Below are positions 43,195 through 53,041 of a DNA stretch of 64,000 bases, piece after piece (position 1 is the first letter of the stretch; every line of letters starts with the position of its first letter). The notes under the pieces were generated by a model. It was not told the origin of the DNA. It worked only from the letters and a program-made list of their open reading frames with translations, and ran no database searches. Both the position numbers and the translations under genes were made by a program. This DNA comes from Desulfocapsa sp. (GTDB lineage: Bacteria > Desulfobacterota > Desulfobulbia > Desulfobulbales > Desulfocapsaceae). The DNA lies in assembly GCA_016765495.1 (NCBI GenBank), contig JAESPV010000023.1:34813-98812 (forward strand), written 5' to 3'.

Positions 43195-43762
43195 CAAGGA
43201 TAGCAGCCTTTTTTTGCTTATATTCATCTTCAGTGATGAGCTGCTGTTTAAGGAGAAGGTTGAGAACTTGCAGTCGTTGTTCCATTGATTGTGGCCTGAC
43301 TGGAGATACAGGTGTTGTCTGATTTGCTGTATCGGCTTTTGTGTCACGTACCGGAAGAGCACGAAGGGCGATGGAGATTACCTGCTCCATCCAGGAGCAG
43401 TTGCGATTGGCTAAATGACAGAAGGCAGCTCTACTGTCATCTGTTTCAGAGGCCCAGATCAGGTTGGATGTGATATTGATGATATCCCCTTCTTTGGCAA
43501 TTTTCGCTTCAATCAGAGTCTGCAGCTCTGATCTTTCTGGCATGCGCCAATCGTTATATCCGCCACCGTTATAGCTTTCACAATACTCAACAGCCTCCTG
43601 CCAAGTCAAGCTTTGGCGGTTGTCGGAATGAGCCCACATAAGCTCACTCTTGGTGTCCAATACTGTTTGGGGAGCTATTTCAAATTGAGTTTTGTCAACT
43701 TCGGTAAATTTGGCGCAGCTGGAAATCAGTATGAGGCAGAGGATCATCAACGATTTCTGCAT
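43184..43762 (-). CDS. DUF1566 lipoprotein with SHOCT-like end
   Basis: 192 residues. A lipobox at residues 13-16 (ISSC) gives a short lipoprotein signal. The DUF1566 domain follows: VLDTKSELMWAHSDNRQSLT, AVEYCESYNGGGYNDWRMPE. After a Pro/Thr linker the C-terminus is SHOCT-like (LLLKQQLITEDEYKQKKAAI). AGGAG precedes the ATG. It is coupled to the GNAT gene. Confidence 0.78.
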   Translation of the reverse strand: MQKSLMILCLILISSCAKFTEVDKTQFEIAPQTVLDTKSELMWAHSDNRQSLTWQEAVEYCESYNGGGYNDWRMPERSELQTLIEAKIAKEGDIINITSNLIWASETDDSRAAFCHLANRNCSWMEQVISIALRALPVRDTKADTANQTTPVSPVRPQSMEQRLQVLNLLLKQQLITEDEYKQKKAAILDEL

Positions 43763-43911
43763 TGGTTTTCTCCTGGAGGATTAAACTCTGAGTAGTAAAG
43801 TAGATTCTTCAAGTTGTAGCAAAGAGATGGAGGGAAAGCCAGAAAGAAAAAACTACTCTTTTTCGATATCTGAACACTGGTACCTGATAACTCAGATCGC
43901 CGGGTCTGTAA

Positions 43912-44331
43912 TTACAGAGTTTTTATAAAATCACGTATTTCAAGACATACACGCAGGTAACAGGCACGTTTTTCATTCTCATCATGCATTTTAGCTGCAA
44001 GCAGAGGAGGGTCGTCGAAGCCATGGTGAATGACTCTGGTGGCTCCGGAAAACAGGGGACAATGCTCATCTGCATGACCACATACCGTTATGACCAGGTC
44101 AAACTGAATATGTGAAAGTTCATCCAGTAGTTTTGAATGATATCCGCTTATATCTACCCCCGCAGTTTTCATGGCCTTAACTGCCATGGGGTTCAAGCCG
44201 TGTTTTTCAATTCCTGCGGACCAGGCTGCAATTCGATTACCATGAAGATGGCGGACCCATCCTTCCGCCATCTGACTGCGACATGAGTTTCCGGTACAGA
44301 GAAAGAGAATTTTTTGTCGTGATTTTATCAT
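43912..44331 (-). CDS. arsC: Arsenate reductase, low-molecular-weight phosphatase type
   Basis: 139 residues. The P-loop CTGNSCRSQMAEG near the N-terminus, the later Cys pair in ITVCGHADEHCP, and the motif HHGFDDPP identify thioredoxin-linked ArsC. It reduces arsenate to arsenite. It is the last gene of the arsenic operon, nine bases after the permease. Confidence 0.92.
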   Translation of the reverse strand: MIKSRQKILFLCTGNSCRSQMAEGWVRHLHGNRIAAWSAGIEKHGLNPMAVKAMKTAGVDISGYHSKLLDELSHIQFDLVITVCGHADEHCPLFSGATRVIHHGFDDPPLLAAKMHDENEKRACYLRVCLEIRDFIKTL

Positions 44332-44340
44332 ACAATCGTT

Positions 44341-45441
44341 TTAGATCACAAGGTTAAAGAGGTATCCGGTAAAGAGAATACCGCCACCCACTACAAAGAT
44401 AAAGGTTGCAATCAGTTTTGGCTTCAGGACTTTACGTAGAATAACCATTTCCGGTAGTGATAGAGCAATAACACTCATCATAAAAGCAAGAACGGTTCCA
44501 AGGGCTGCTCCTTTTCCGAGCAGAGCGCCTACTATGGGTATCATTCCGGCGGCATTGGAGTACATTGGAATTCCGATCAGAACTGCAGCAGGAACCGACC
44601 ACCATGCATCCTTGCCCATAATAGAGGACATCAGATTTTCAGGAACATACCCGTGAATGAGTGCGCCTGCAAGAATTCCTGCAATCACGTATGGCCATAC
44701 CTTACCAACGATATCACGAAGAGCCTCGGTACCAAATGCTACGCGATCGCCCCAGGTTAATTTTTGCTGAATAACCAGCGCTTCACCATCACGCATTTCT
44801 CGAACCCATTCTTCAATCTGATCTTCCATGCCCATCCTGCCAATAACCCACCCGGAGATGATGGCGATGGAAAGGCCCGTTACCAGATAAAGTGCGGCTA
44901 TTTTCCAACCCAAAAGTCCATAGAGCAGAACGAGGGCAATCTCATTGATAAGGGGCGCTGCAACCAGAAAAGAGAGCGTTACACCAAGAGGAACTCCCGC
45001 CTGGACAAAACCAATAAAAAGAGGGGTGGCAGAACAGGAACAGAACGGGGTGATGATTCCAAATAAGGCAGCAAAAACATTTCCCGTTATTTCCCGTTTG
45101 CCTGCGAGAATTTTTTTTGTTCGTTCTGGTGTTACAAAGGTACGGAGAATACCAATGGCGAAGACAATAAGAGTGAGCAACAGCATTACTTTTGGTGCAT
45201 CATACACAAAAAATTGTACCGACTCGGCGAGATGGCTTCCCTGTTTGAGGCCTAAAACAGTGTAGGTGAAGAAATGGGAAAAAGAGAGAAGCTGACTGTA
45301 AAGAAGATACCAGCAGACGAGGATGCCAGCACCAAGAGCCAGATACGTACCATTGGAAAGCTGTTTTTTGTTGGTTCCAGGCTCAGGTTTCTTTGTGGTG
45401 CAGGCACATTCAGTCGGTGCTGCCATTTTGAGTGTTTTCAT
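44341..45441 (-). CDS. ArsP/DUF318-type permease
   Basis: 366 residues with about eight membrane helices. FGIITPFCSCSATPLFIGFV and GIPMYSNAAGMIPIVGALLG are the family signatures. The N-terminus is Cys-containing (ECACTTKK). In an operon between arsR and arsC it probably exports arsenite or organoarsenicals. It begins ten bases after the arsR stop. Confidence 0.88.
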   Translation of the reverse strand: MKTLKMAAPTECACTTKKPEPGTNKKQLSNGTYLALGAGILVCWYLLYSQLLSFSHFFTYTVLGLKQGSHLAESVQFFVYDAPKVMLLLTLIVFAIGILRTFVTPERTKKILAGKREITGNVFAALFGIITPFCSCSATPLFIGFVQAGVPLGVTLSFLVAAPLINEIALVLLYGLLGWKIAALYLVTGLSIAIISGWVIGRMGMEDQIEEWVREMRDGEALVIQQKLTWGDRVAFGTEALRDIVGKVWPYVIAGILAGALIHGYVPENLMSSIMGKDAWWSVPAAVLIGIPMYSNAAGMIPIVGALLGKGAALGTVLAFMMSVIALSLPEMVILRKVLKPKLIATFIFVVGGGILFTGYLFNLVI

Positions 45442-45451
45442 TTTCTTACCC

Positions 45452-45799
45452 TCACACGGTGCAATGTGTTTCTTCTGTACTGACCAGATTTTTCCGTAAG
45501 CGCATCTGTTTCAGCTCGTTGTCGTCTTCCAGCCAGGTTTTCAGGTGTGACAGCATTATTGCTTCGTATTCAGATTCGTGTTGATCCGATAAGTCATACA
45601 TGATCCATGTTCCCTGCCGTCTCCGCTGAACCAGCCCGGCATCTTCGAGAACCTTCATGTGTCTCGAAACCGTAGATTGAGCAAGTTGCAGGTAGGTTTG
45701 GATGATGCAAACACAGAGTTCCCCGTCCTGCAGGAGTTTTAATACTCTGACTCGGTTGGGGTCTGACAGAGCCTTCATGACTCGTATAAAGTGTTTCAT
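45452..45799 (-). CDS. arsR: ArsR-family repressor
   Basis: 115 residues. ELCVCIIQTYLQLAQSTVSR contains the Cys-x-Cys metalloid-sensing motif at the start of the recognition helix region, and HMKVLEDAGLVQRRRQG the wing. It is the first gene of the arsR-permease-arsC operon, and its promoter carries repeated ATATAGCCAT units, so it probably represses its own operon until arsenite binds. Confidence 0.93.
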   Translation of the reverse strand: MKHFIRVMKALSDPNRVRVLKLLQDGELCVCIIQTYLQLAQSTVSRHMKVLEDAGLVQRRRQGTWIMYDLSDQHESEYEAIMLSHLKTWLEDDNELKQMRLRKNLVSTEETHCTV

Positions 45800-45852
45800 A
45801 GGTTCTCCAAGTGCATACTTTCATATATAGCCATATAGCCATGTTGCGATAT

Positions 45853-45880
45853 AAGATAGTATTCAATTCCGGCTTGTCAA
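45853..45880 (-). promoter_or_regulatory. arsR promoter with likely ArsR site downstream
   Basis: Minus strand: TTGACA (45880-45875), 16-base spacer, TATCTT (45858-45853). Just downstream the sequence repeats GGCTATAT twice (about 45842-45825), in the usual ArsR operator zone. Confidence 0.7.
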
Positions 45881-45905
45881 CAAAAATTCGCTTATGCCTT
45901 GAGTG

Positions 45906-46919
45906 TTAAAACATGCCAGCCAGACTATCCGAGGTTTTTCTGATTCGTTTCAGCTGATCTTTGAGATCAGCAATCTCGGTTTTCCAGTATTCGTTTGAAG
46001 CAAATCCAGGGACAATGGGAGCTGAACCATCAGCGAGATACTGATGAGTCAACCAGGCAATATAATGAATAAAACGCATTGCACGGAGGGGTTCTACGAG
46101 GCGGAAAGTACGTTTGTCAAAGTGGTGGAAGGTTTCGTATCCTTCGAGAAAAAAATCGATTTCAAGGAGCGATTCTTTTGGAGTACCTGGCAGAAGCATC
46201 CAAAGATCCTGGATGGGGGGGCCCATAACCATATCGTCAAAATCAATAAGAAAAAAAGACTCACCAGGGCGATAAATAATGTTGGAAAAGTGGCAGTCGC
46301 CATGAATTCTGCTTATCAGTGTTCCTTCAAACAATGGAGATATTTCACTAATCAGTTCACTGCAGATAGATGAAAAGTTTTTAATCTCTGCTTCCTGCTG
46401 GATAAGTCCGCTTTTGAGAATATATTGAACCTGTTCTTTCGTGGATTTCCTGGGATGCATCGTAACTCGATCACGGGATGGATGCACACCACCGGTTGCA
46501 TGACAGCGTCCAAGCAAACGACCTATTTCCATCCACTGATCTTCATTAAATTCATCGTAACTTCTTCCTCCACAACGGAGAAAAATACTAAAATAAAGAT
46601 TCTCGTATTTTCCCAGTGTTTCACCATTGCGTAGTTTTACCGGTGGAATGACAGGAATTTCCAGCTGATCAAGTTCAAGAAGGAAGTCATGTTCATCCTG
46701 TAGCGCTGTCTTTGACCAGCGGCCGGGACGATAAAATTTAACCACCATCCCTCTGCCATCAGCAGCCTCAAGCTCAAAAACACGATTGATATAGCTGTTA
46801 AGTGGTCTACAGATATTTGAACAGGAAATATCAAGTGCTGCCTCAACCAGATTGAGCACCACATCGGGGCTAAGCTCAGGAAAGGCACCGGCGTGCCTAT
46901 TGTTATCAGAATAATTCAT
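45906..46919 (-). CDS. SrkA/YihE-like stress-response kinase
   Basis: 337 residues of the aminoglycoside phosphotransferase-like kinase fold. GMVVKFYRPGRWSK holds the ATP-binding Lys, RIHGDCHFSNIIYR the catalytic Asp loop, and FLIDFDDMVMGPP the metal-binding Asp. SrkA/YihE is a Ser/Thr kinase linked to stress survival. It is a single gene, divergent from the maturase gene. The role is by family only. Confidence 0.88.
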   Translation of the reverse strand: MNYSDNNRHAGAFPELSPDVVLNLVEAALDISCSNICRPLNSYINRVFELEAADGRGMVVKFYRPGRWSKTALQDEHDFLLELDQLEIPVIPPVKLRNGETLGKYENLYFSIFLRCGGRSYDEFNEDQWMEIGRLLGRCHATGGVHPSRDRVTMHPRKSTKEQVQYILKSGLIQQEAEIKNFSSICSELISEISPLFEGTLISRIHGDCHFSNIIYRPGESFFLIDFDDMVMGPPIQDLWMLLPGTPKESLLEIDFFLEGYETFHHFDKRTFRLVEPLRAMRFIHYIAWLTHQYLADGSAPIVPGFASNEYWKTEIADLKDQLKRIRKTSDSLAGMF

Positions 46920-46948
46920 GATCTGTTATTTGTGTTTGTAAAATTTTC

Positions 46949-47116
46949 ATGTTTTCAATTTTTCATTTATGTTTGGATTGGATAGATGTACCATACAAAA
47001 TGAACCAGGTCTTGGGTTCATTCTGGTGGGGTCACTCTTTTTTACAAGGGCTTTTTGCGCAAACAAGAGTTGCTCAACTCTCTGAATTGCAAACGGTTAA
47101 AGGTGGTGCAATCTAA
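46949..47116 (+). other. Candidate leader ORF upstream of the SbtM-like gene
   Basis: An open frame of 55 residues from ATG 46949, or 38 residues from ATG 47000 (MNQVLGSFWWGHSFLQGLFA onward, ending TVKGGAI). Its TAA overlaps the maturase ATG (TAATG), a coupled arrangement. It has no Cys or in-frame selenocysteine codon in the 38-residue form, so it is not a typical SbtA precursor. An 8-base hairpin, AATGAACC with GGTTCATT, lies over the second ATG (46999-47022), so this could instead be a structured leader. No ribosome-binding site is obvious. Treat as uncertain. Confidence 0.3.
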
Positions 47117-48573
47117 TGCTGAAAAATACAGAACCTCGATGGCAGTCTGATCTGGAAATCCTTACCCATGCTCAGCAGCAGCTTCGGGATGCTGCGGTTC
47201 CAACGCTTCCCAAAAGCAATGAGTCGATATGCCTTAATCCCACATTGAATCTTCTTGAATTCAATTGGACTCACCTTTGTGATCTTTTGCATGATAAAAA
47301 CACGGCAGGAACTCCTGAGAAGACTAAAGAGCTGGTTCTTCTCTATAAACGGCCTGGGGATGGTTCCATTTCCATAGCTCCGGCAACGGATATGCAACTG
47401 CTGGCCTTAAAGCTGCTGGCTGAAAACCTTGATCGTCAGGCTGTGGCGAAGGAAGCTGGCGTTATTGTAGGAAAAGTTGATGCGGCCGTAGAAGATGCAT
47501 GCGAAGATGGACTTCTTCTTTCTCCACCTTCGGCACTTGTCAGAACAGTCGCTCACTTTCCAGACTCAGGACAGAGAGACTGGCAACCTTATCTGCAATC
47601 AGATTATTTTACCCTGCAATGGCATGTTACCCAAGCCTGTGATCTCCATTGTAAACATTGCTATGACAGGTCTACTATTTCACCTTTGACCCTTGAGCAG
47701 GGAATAACAATCCTTGATCAGTTCCGGGAATTTGTGTTGGAGCAGAAGGTACATGGTCAGGTTACTTTTACCGGTGGGAATCCACTTCTATATGCACATT
47801 TTACAGAACTCTACAAAGAGGCAGCCAAACGAAACTTCAGTATTTCCATACTGGGGAATCCAACGACGAAGGAAACAATCGAATCCCTGCAACGGATTCA
47901 GCCCCTTTCCTTTTATCAGGTAAGTCTTGAGGGGTTGGCAGAACACAACGATTCCATACGGGGGGCAGGTCATTTTGAGCGGATTATGGAGTTTTTGGAG
48001 ATTCTGAATGAGCTGTCAATCTATTCCATGGTGATGCTTACTCTGACCCGTGAAAACATGGGACAGGTACTGGAACTTGCAGAACTATTACGTGGGAAGG
48101 TTGACCTTTTTACCTTCAATCGTCTCTCTCAGACCGGAGAGGGGGCAGCTTTGGCAACAGCCGCAAAAGAAGAGTATCGGGATTTTTTAAAAGAGTATCT
48201 TGAAGCAACAAAAACAAACCCGATCATGGGTTTAAAAGATAACCTGATAAATATCATTAAAGCGGATACCAAAGAACAAGTCTTTGGCGGATGCACAGGT
48301 TTTGGCTGTGGAGCAGCTTTTAATTTCTGTTCAATTTTACCCAATGGCGATATGCATGCCTGCCGCAAGTTTCAGTCACCCATCGGTAATGTACTGGAAT
48401 CTTCTCTACTTGAGCTATACCACTCGGAGGCTGCAGAGCAATATCGCCTGGGCCCGAAAGAGTGCCGAGGGTGTAAGATTCGTCCGGTTTGTGGCGGATG
48501 TCAGGCAGTTATCCAATCAAGTGGTCTGGATATTCGTTTACATCGAGATCCTTACTGCTTTATTGAGGAGTGA
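47116..48573 (+). CDS. sbtM: Radical SAM/SPASM peptide maturase, SbtM-like (thio/seleno-oxazole type)
   Basis: 485 residues. An N-terminal region of about 150 residues includes a winged-helix-like part (LLALKLLAENLDRQAVAKEA). The radical SAM core has CDLHCKHCYDRS at residues 175-182, then VTFTGGNPLLYAHF and FYQVSLEGLAEHNDSIRGAG. The C-terminal cluster region has GGCTGFGCGAAFNFC, HACRKFQSPIGN and CRGCKIRPVCGGC. This is the family named as maturase of selenobiotic (thio/seleno-oxazole) peptides. AAAGGTGG precedes the ATG. No canonical precursor peptide lies beside it: kinase upstream, efflux pump downstream. Assignment rests on motif recall. Confidence 0.8.
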   Translation: MLKNTEPRWQSDLEILTHAQQQLRDAAVPTLPKSNESICLNPTLNLLEFNWTHLCDLLHDKNTAGTPEKTKELVLLYKRPGDGSISIAPATDMQLLALKLLAENLDRQAVAKEAGVIVGKVDAAVEDACEDGLLLSPPSALVRTVAHFPDSGQRDWQPYLQSDYFTLQWHVTQACDLHCKHCYDRSTISPLTLEQGITILDQFREFVLEQKVHGQVTFTGGNPLLYAHFTELYKEAAKRNFSISILGNPTTKETIESLQRIQPLSFYQVSLEGLAEHNDSIRGAGHFERIMEFLEILNELSIYSMVMLTLTRENMGQVLELAELLRGKVDLFTFNRLSQTGEGAALATAAKEEYRDFLKEYLEATKTNPIMGLKDNLINIIKADTKEQVFGGCTGFGCGAAFNFCSILPNGDMHACRKFQSPIGNVLESSLLELYHSEAAEQYRLGPKECRGCKIRPVCGGCQAVIQSSGLDIRLHRDPYCFIEE

Positions 48574-48586
48574 GCATCTGGACGGA

Positions 48587-51500
48587 TCAGGCACTCACCT
48601 CTATCTGCTTTGCATGCGAACGCTTCTTCAGCATGTAATAAAGCACCGGCACAGCCATGCGACTCACCAGCAAAGAGGCGATCTCACCAAACATCAATGC
48701 AATGGCTAAGCCCTGGAAAATGGGATCTGCAAGTATAACAGATGCTCCAACCATAACGGCAAGAGCAGTCAGCAGCATGGGCCGAAAACGTACGGCTCCT
48801 GCCTCAACCACAGCTTCAACAAGAGGCAGACCATGGCTGATACGAAGCTCTATAAAATCAACAAGAATAATAGAGTTTCGTACCACAATTCCAGCACCCG
48901 CCATAAAACCAATCATTGAGGTGGCTGTAAAAAATGCTCCAAATGCCCAGTGAGCAGGCAGCACTCCAATCAGTGAAAACGGGATGGCTGCCATAACCAC
49001 AAGGGGAGTAAAGTAATCCTTAAACCAGCCCACCATAAGCATATAAATAAGGACCATCACCACACAAAAGGCCAGTCCGAGATCACGGAATACTTCCAAG
49101 CTGATATGCCACTCACCATCCCATTTAATGGCTGGCTGATCATTGGTAAAGGGTTGATTTAGATTATAAATCTGTACTGTATCACCGCTACCGCCAAAAT
49201 CTTCGGGATTCAGCTCAGCGAGACGTTTGTTCATGTCAAAAATTGCATAAACAGGACTTTCCACAGCTCCTGCCACATCACCGGTTACATAAATAACCGG
49301 TTTCAAATTCTTCCGATAAATCGGCTGTTCCACCACCATTTCACTCACTTTCACAAGTTCGCGTAAAGGTACAAGCGGTGCTGAAGGGTTCATGGCAGAG
49401 CGCAGGCCAATATTGAGCAATGCTTCTATGGAAACCCGCATGGAACGAGGAAGTTCAAGCACTATAGTAACATCTTCCTTATCGCGTGGCTGATGAAAAA
49501 GATCAATGGGCATACCTCGCATTGCAATTTGTACAACACGAGTGATTTCAGCCTCGGAGATATGGTTGAGAGCTGCCTTTTCCTTATCCACAGTGAGTAC
49601 CAGGCGACTTCGCTCAGTCTCCTGATACCAGTCCACATCGACCACTCCTTCAGTGGATTCAAAGATATCCTTTACCGCAGCAGCAAGTTTTACACGTTCA
49701 TTTTCGCCTGGTCCATAGATTTCGGCCACCAGAGTCTGGAGAACTGGAGGTCCGGGAGGCACTTCTGCAACAGCCACGGCTGCACCATATTTTTTTGCAA
49801 TCTCAGCGATCGCAGGACGTACCCGCACTGCGATATCATGACTCTTAAGCGTCCGTTCATGCTTAGGTAAAAGGTTAACCTGAATATCGGCAACCGTTGG
49901 CCCCTGCCGCATAAAATAATGCCGCACAAGACCATTAAAATTGTAGGGAGAAGCAATTCCAGCATACACCTGGTAATCAACCACTGCAGGATCATCCTTG
50001 ATCACTTCCGCCATTTCCAGAGCAACCCGGCTTGTGTGTTCAAGGGTTGATCCCTCGGGCATATTGAGTATCACCTGAAATTCACTTTTATTATCAAAGG
50101 GTAGCATCTTCACTTTAACCATGCCCAGATACACCATGGAACAGGCACCAAGCAGCATGGCGATGATAACCACAAAAAAGACAAAACGAGCAAAAGCACT
50201 TGCTAAAAGTGGCTCCATAATTCGATGATAGAGCCGGGTGAAAAAGTCGTCTGGTGCATGATCTTCATCGAGTTCATCCCCTTCAACGGCGCATTCCGGG
50301 GTGCTGCATTCCTTTTTCTTCCTCAGCAATTTGACCGCTGCCCAGGGGGTAACGGTGAATGCAATGATCACAGAGAACAGCATCGCCGCAGAGGCACCAA
50401 TGGGAATAGGACGCATATATGGCCCCATAAGTCCGCCAACAAAAGCCATTGGGAGAATAGCAGCAATAACAGCCAGAGTGGCAAGAATGGTGGGATTTCC
50501 AACCTCAATCACAGCTTCAATGGCAATTGTCGTCACTGATTTATCCTTACTCCCCGGTAACCGGATATGACGGACAATATTTTCCACAACCACTATGGCA
50601 TCATCCACCAGAATTCCTATGGAAAAAATCAGCGCAAACAGGGTGATCCGATTGAGTGTATACCCATACAGATAAAAAACCATCAGGGTGAGCGCAAGAG
50701 TGGATGGAATAGCCAGCATAACCACCGTGGATTCTCGCCAACCAAGAAAAAAGAGGATAAGGATTGCCACACCAAAGACTGCAATCCCCATATGAAGAAG
50801 AAGTTCATTGGATTTTTCTGCAGCTGTTTCTCCGTAATTTCTGGTCACCGTAACGGAGATATCAGCAGGAATCAACGTTCCCTTAAGGCTTTCCACCTTC
50901 TTCAGCACTTCAGCAACTACGCTCACGGCATTGGATCCTGGCCGTTTTGCAATGGACAGGGTCACCGCCGCTTCTTTCGTATGTCCGTCAGCTGTTCCAA
51001 AAAGAACATAATTATCAGGATCTTCCGGACCATCAAGGATGCTTGCAACTTCATCAAGGTAGACAGGACTCCCACCATAGACTCCCACAACTACGCGCCC
51101 GATTTCCTCCTTATTCTTTAAAAAAGTTCCGGTCTGCAGAAGTGTTTCCTGATTCATTGCCATCACCTTACCGCTGAAAGTCTGGGTGTTGGCCTGCTGT
51201 AGAGCAGGGATTAACTGTGCGACTGTAAGGTTTCTGGAAGCAAGAAGAAGTGGATCAAATTGAATACGGATTTGTCTTTTGGTACCGCCAATCAGAGTGG
51301 TTTCTGCTACATTGTGGATACTTTTTACTGCATCATCCACCTCGGCTGCCAGACGGCGCAAAATAAAATGATCATACTTCTTTGAGTGAAACGTGAGTGC
51401 CAGAATGGGCACATCATCTATTATATGCGGCTTGATTAGCGGAACCGAAACACCACTGGGAATACGATCATAATTTGTGGCCAGTTTCTGGGTGAGTCTT

Positions 51501-51850
51501 ACAATGGCGTTTTCCAGGTTTTCTCCCACGTAAAACCGTACCACCAGTAAACTCCGTCCTGCCATGGAGGTGGAGTAGATATATTCCACACCAGGAAGCT
51601 CGTAGAGCAGTTTTTCCATGGGTATGGACACACGCTCTTCCACTTCTTTGGGAGTGGCACCCTCCATGGAAACCATGACATCAATCATGGGCACCTTAAT
51701 CTGAGGCTCTTCCTCACGTGGCAGCAGCACGATTGCCATCACCCCCAGAAGCATGGAGGCAATAATACCTACGGCAGTCAGTTTAGAATCAACAAAAGCT
51801 GCTGCCAGCCTTCCAGCAATACCCGGATTATCGAATTCCTGATTTTTCAT
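48587..51850 (-). CDS. RND-family efflux pump, inner-membrane subunit
   Basis: 1087 residues. N-terminal helix, large periplasmic loop ([20 protein letters not shown]), central helices with [20 protein letters not shown] holding the proton-relay Asp pair, then a second loop and helices ending [20 protein letters not shown]. This is the AcrB/HAE1-like class. Together with the adaptor and TolC-type genes upstream it forms a complete tripartite pump. Substrate unknown. Confidence 0.93.
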   Translation of the reverse strand: MKNQEFDNPGIAGRLAAAFVDSKLTAVGIIASMLLGVMAIVLLPREEEPQIKVPMIDVMVSMEGATPKEVEERVSIPMEKLLYELPGVEYIYSTSMAGRSLLVVRFYVGENLENAIVRLTQKLATNYDRIPSGVSVPLIKPHIIDDVPILALTFHSKKYDHFILRRLAAEVDDAVKSIHNVAETTLIGGTKRQIRIQFDPLLLASRNLTVAQLIPALQQANTQTFSGKVMAMNQETLLQTGTFLKNKEEIGRVVVGVYGGSPVYLDEVASILDGPEDPDNYVLFGTADGHTKEAAVTLSIAKRPGSNAVSVVAEVLKKVESLKGTLIPADISVTVTRNYGETAAEKSNELLLHMGIAVFGVAILILFFLGWRESTVVMLAIPSTLALTLMVFYLYGYTLNRITLFALIFSIGILVDDAIVVVENIVRHIRLPGSKDKSVTTIAIEAVIEVGNPTILATLAVIAAILPMAFVGGLMGPYMRPIPIGASAAMLFSVIIAFTVTPWAAVKLLRKKKECSTPECAVEGDELDEDHAPDDFFTRLYHRIMEPLLASAFARFVFFVVIIAMLLGACSMVYLGMVKVKMLPFDNKSEFQVILNMPEGSTLEHTSRVALEMAEVIKDDPAVVDYQVYAGIASPYNFNGLVRHYFMRQGPTVADIQVNLLPKHERTLKSHDIAVRVRPAIAEIAKKYGAAVAVAEVPPGPPVLQTLVAEIYGPGENERVKLAAAVKDIFESTEGVVDVDWYQETERSRLVLTVDKEKAALNHISEAEITRVVQIAMRGMPIDLFHQPRDKEDVTIVLELPRSMRVSIEALLNIGLRSAMNPSAPLVPLRELVKVSEMVVEQPIYRKNLKPVIYVTGDVAGAVESPVYAIFDMNKRLAELNPEDFGGSGDTVQIYNLNQPFTNDQPAIKWDGEWHISLEVFRDLGLAFCVVMVLIYMLMVGWFKDYFTPLVVMAAIPFSLIGVLPAHWAFGAFFTATSMIGFMAGAGIVVRNSIILVDFIELRISHGLPLVEAVVEAGAVRFRPMLLTALAVMVGASVILADPIFQGLAIALMFGEIASLLVSRMAVPVLYYMLKKRSHAKQIEVSA

Positions 51851-51985
51851 TAGTGCCTCACTCCCCCATTCCTGTCATAAAAACAATCAATATAACGTGC
51901 TGTTAAAATGAATAACGTGAATATATCACCAAAGCACTTTCGCCCCACAAGGGGGTACTGAACTGAGTACTGGCCTACTAAGTTT

Positions 51986-53041
51986 TCACAAGTGCAGGCG
52001 TTTGATTTCCACGGGTTGCCCATCCTGCAGCTTATCATTATTGGTGGTGACCACTATCTCCCCTGGTTCAAGACCGGAAAGAACCTCCACATCACCACCA
52101 TAGGAAGCACCTGTTTTGACAAGTCGCATGCGGGCAATTTTTTCGTTTTCATCAAGCACGAAAACTATCTCCATCTGTCCTTTAAAAAGGACAGCTGAAA
52201 GGGCCAGCATTACAGTGGACTCCCCTGTTCCTTCGATACCAACCCTGGCAAACTGTCCTACTCGAAGGTCGGGATGTGACATAATATTAATTTTTACAGG
52301 AGCTGTACGGGACATTGGATCGGCAGCAGGTGCAACCTCAGCAACTTCACCGATAAGGATACGATTGACAACAGGAATTTCAACGGAGAGTTGATCCCCC
52401 ACCGCCACTTTAAAAAACAGCGCTTCTGGAACCTGAGCCAAAACCTGTAACTTCTCACCATTTTCTATTTGCAGCAGGAGTTTTCCAGGAGAGGTCAGAT
52501 CACTCGTATTTACAAATTTTTGGGTTATTGTTCCGGAAAAAGGTGCTGTAATAGTGGTATAATCAAGCATGGCCTGGGCTTCCTCGAAAACGGCCTCTGC
52601 AATACGAGTGAGATCCTGCAGGGATTTCACAGTTTCCCTGGTAGAAGCTCCCTGTTTCAGGAGCTTCTTTTCACGTTCAAGGTTGCGACGAGCCTGGGAC
52701 AGTTGTGCTTCAGCCTGTAAAACCTTGGCTGATATCTCACCGGCACTGATCCTGACCAAAACATCGCCCTTTTCCACCTTGGAACCGGGCACCACGGAAA
52801 GTTTAATAATCTGTCCTGCAATGCGGGAAGAGATTGAAGCACGCTCCACGGCCTCGAGAGTTCCCACAACCTCTATTCGTGACCGAACCTGTTCTTTTTT
52901 CACCTCAACTGTTTCCACAGGAATGGTGGGGAGACGTGGTACTTCAGCTTTTTTATGGTCTTCCGACCCTGAGCAACCCGGCAGAAATGCAACTCCTCCG
53001 AGGAGCAAAGCCCCGCAAAACATTTTATTCCAGTTTCTCAC
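51986..53041 (-). CDS. RND efflux periplasmic adaptor, lipoprotein
   Basis: 351 residues. Lipobox FLPGC at residues 19-23 anchors it in the inner membrane. RIEVVGTLEAVERASISSRI, a coiled-coil hairpin (LSQARRNLEREKKLLKQGAS) and a beta-barrel with VNIMSHPD-type strands identify the adaptor family. The gene starts four bases before the end of the TolC-type gene (ATGA). A 135-base gap follows before the pump gene. Confidence 0.92.
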   Translation of the reverse strand: MRNWNKMFCGALLLGGVAFLPGCSGSEDHKKAEVPRLPTIPVETVEVKKEQVRSRIEVVGTLEAVERASISSRIAGQIIKLSVVPGSKVEKGDVLVRISAGEISAKVLQAEAQLSQARRNLEREKKLLKQGASTRETVKSLQDLTRIAEAVFEEAQAMLDYTTITAPFSGTITQKFVNTSDLTSPGKLLLQIENGEKLQVLAQVPEALFFKVAVGDQLSVEIPVVNRILIGEVAEVAPAADPMSRTAPVKINIMSHPDLRVGQFARVGIEGTGESTVMLALSAVLFKGQMEIVFVLDENEKIARMRLVKTGASYGGDVEVLSGLEPGEIVVTTNNDKLQDGQPVEIKRLHL

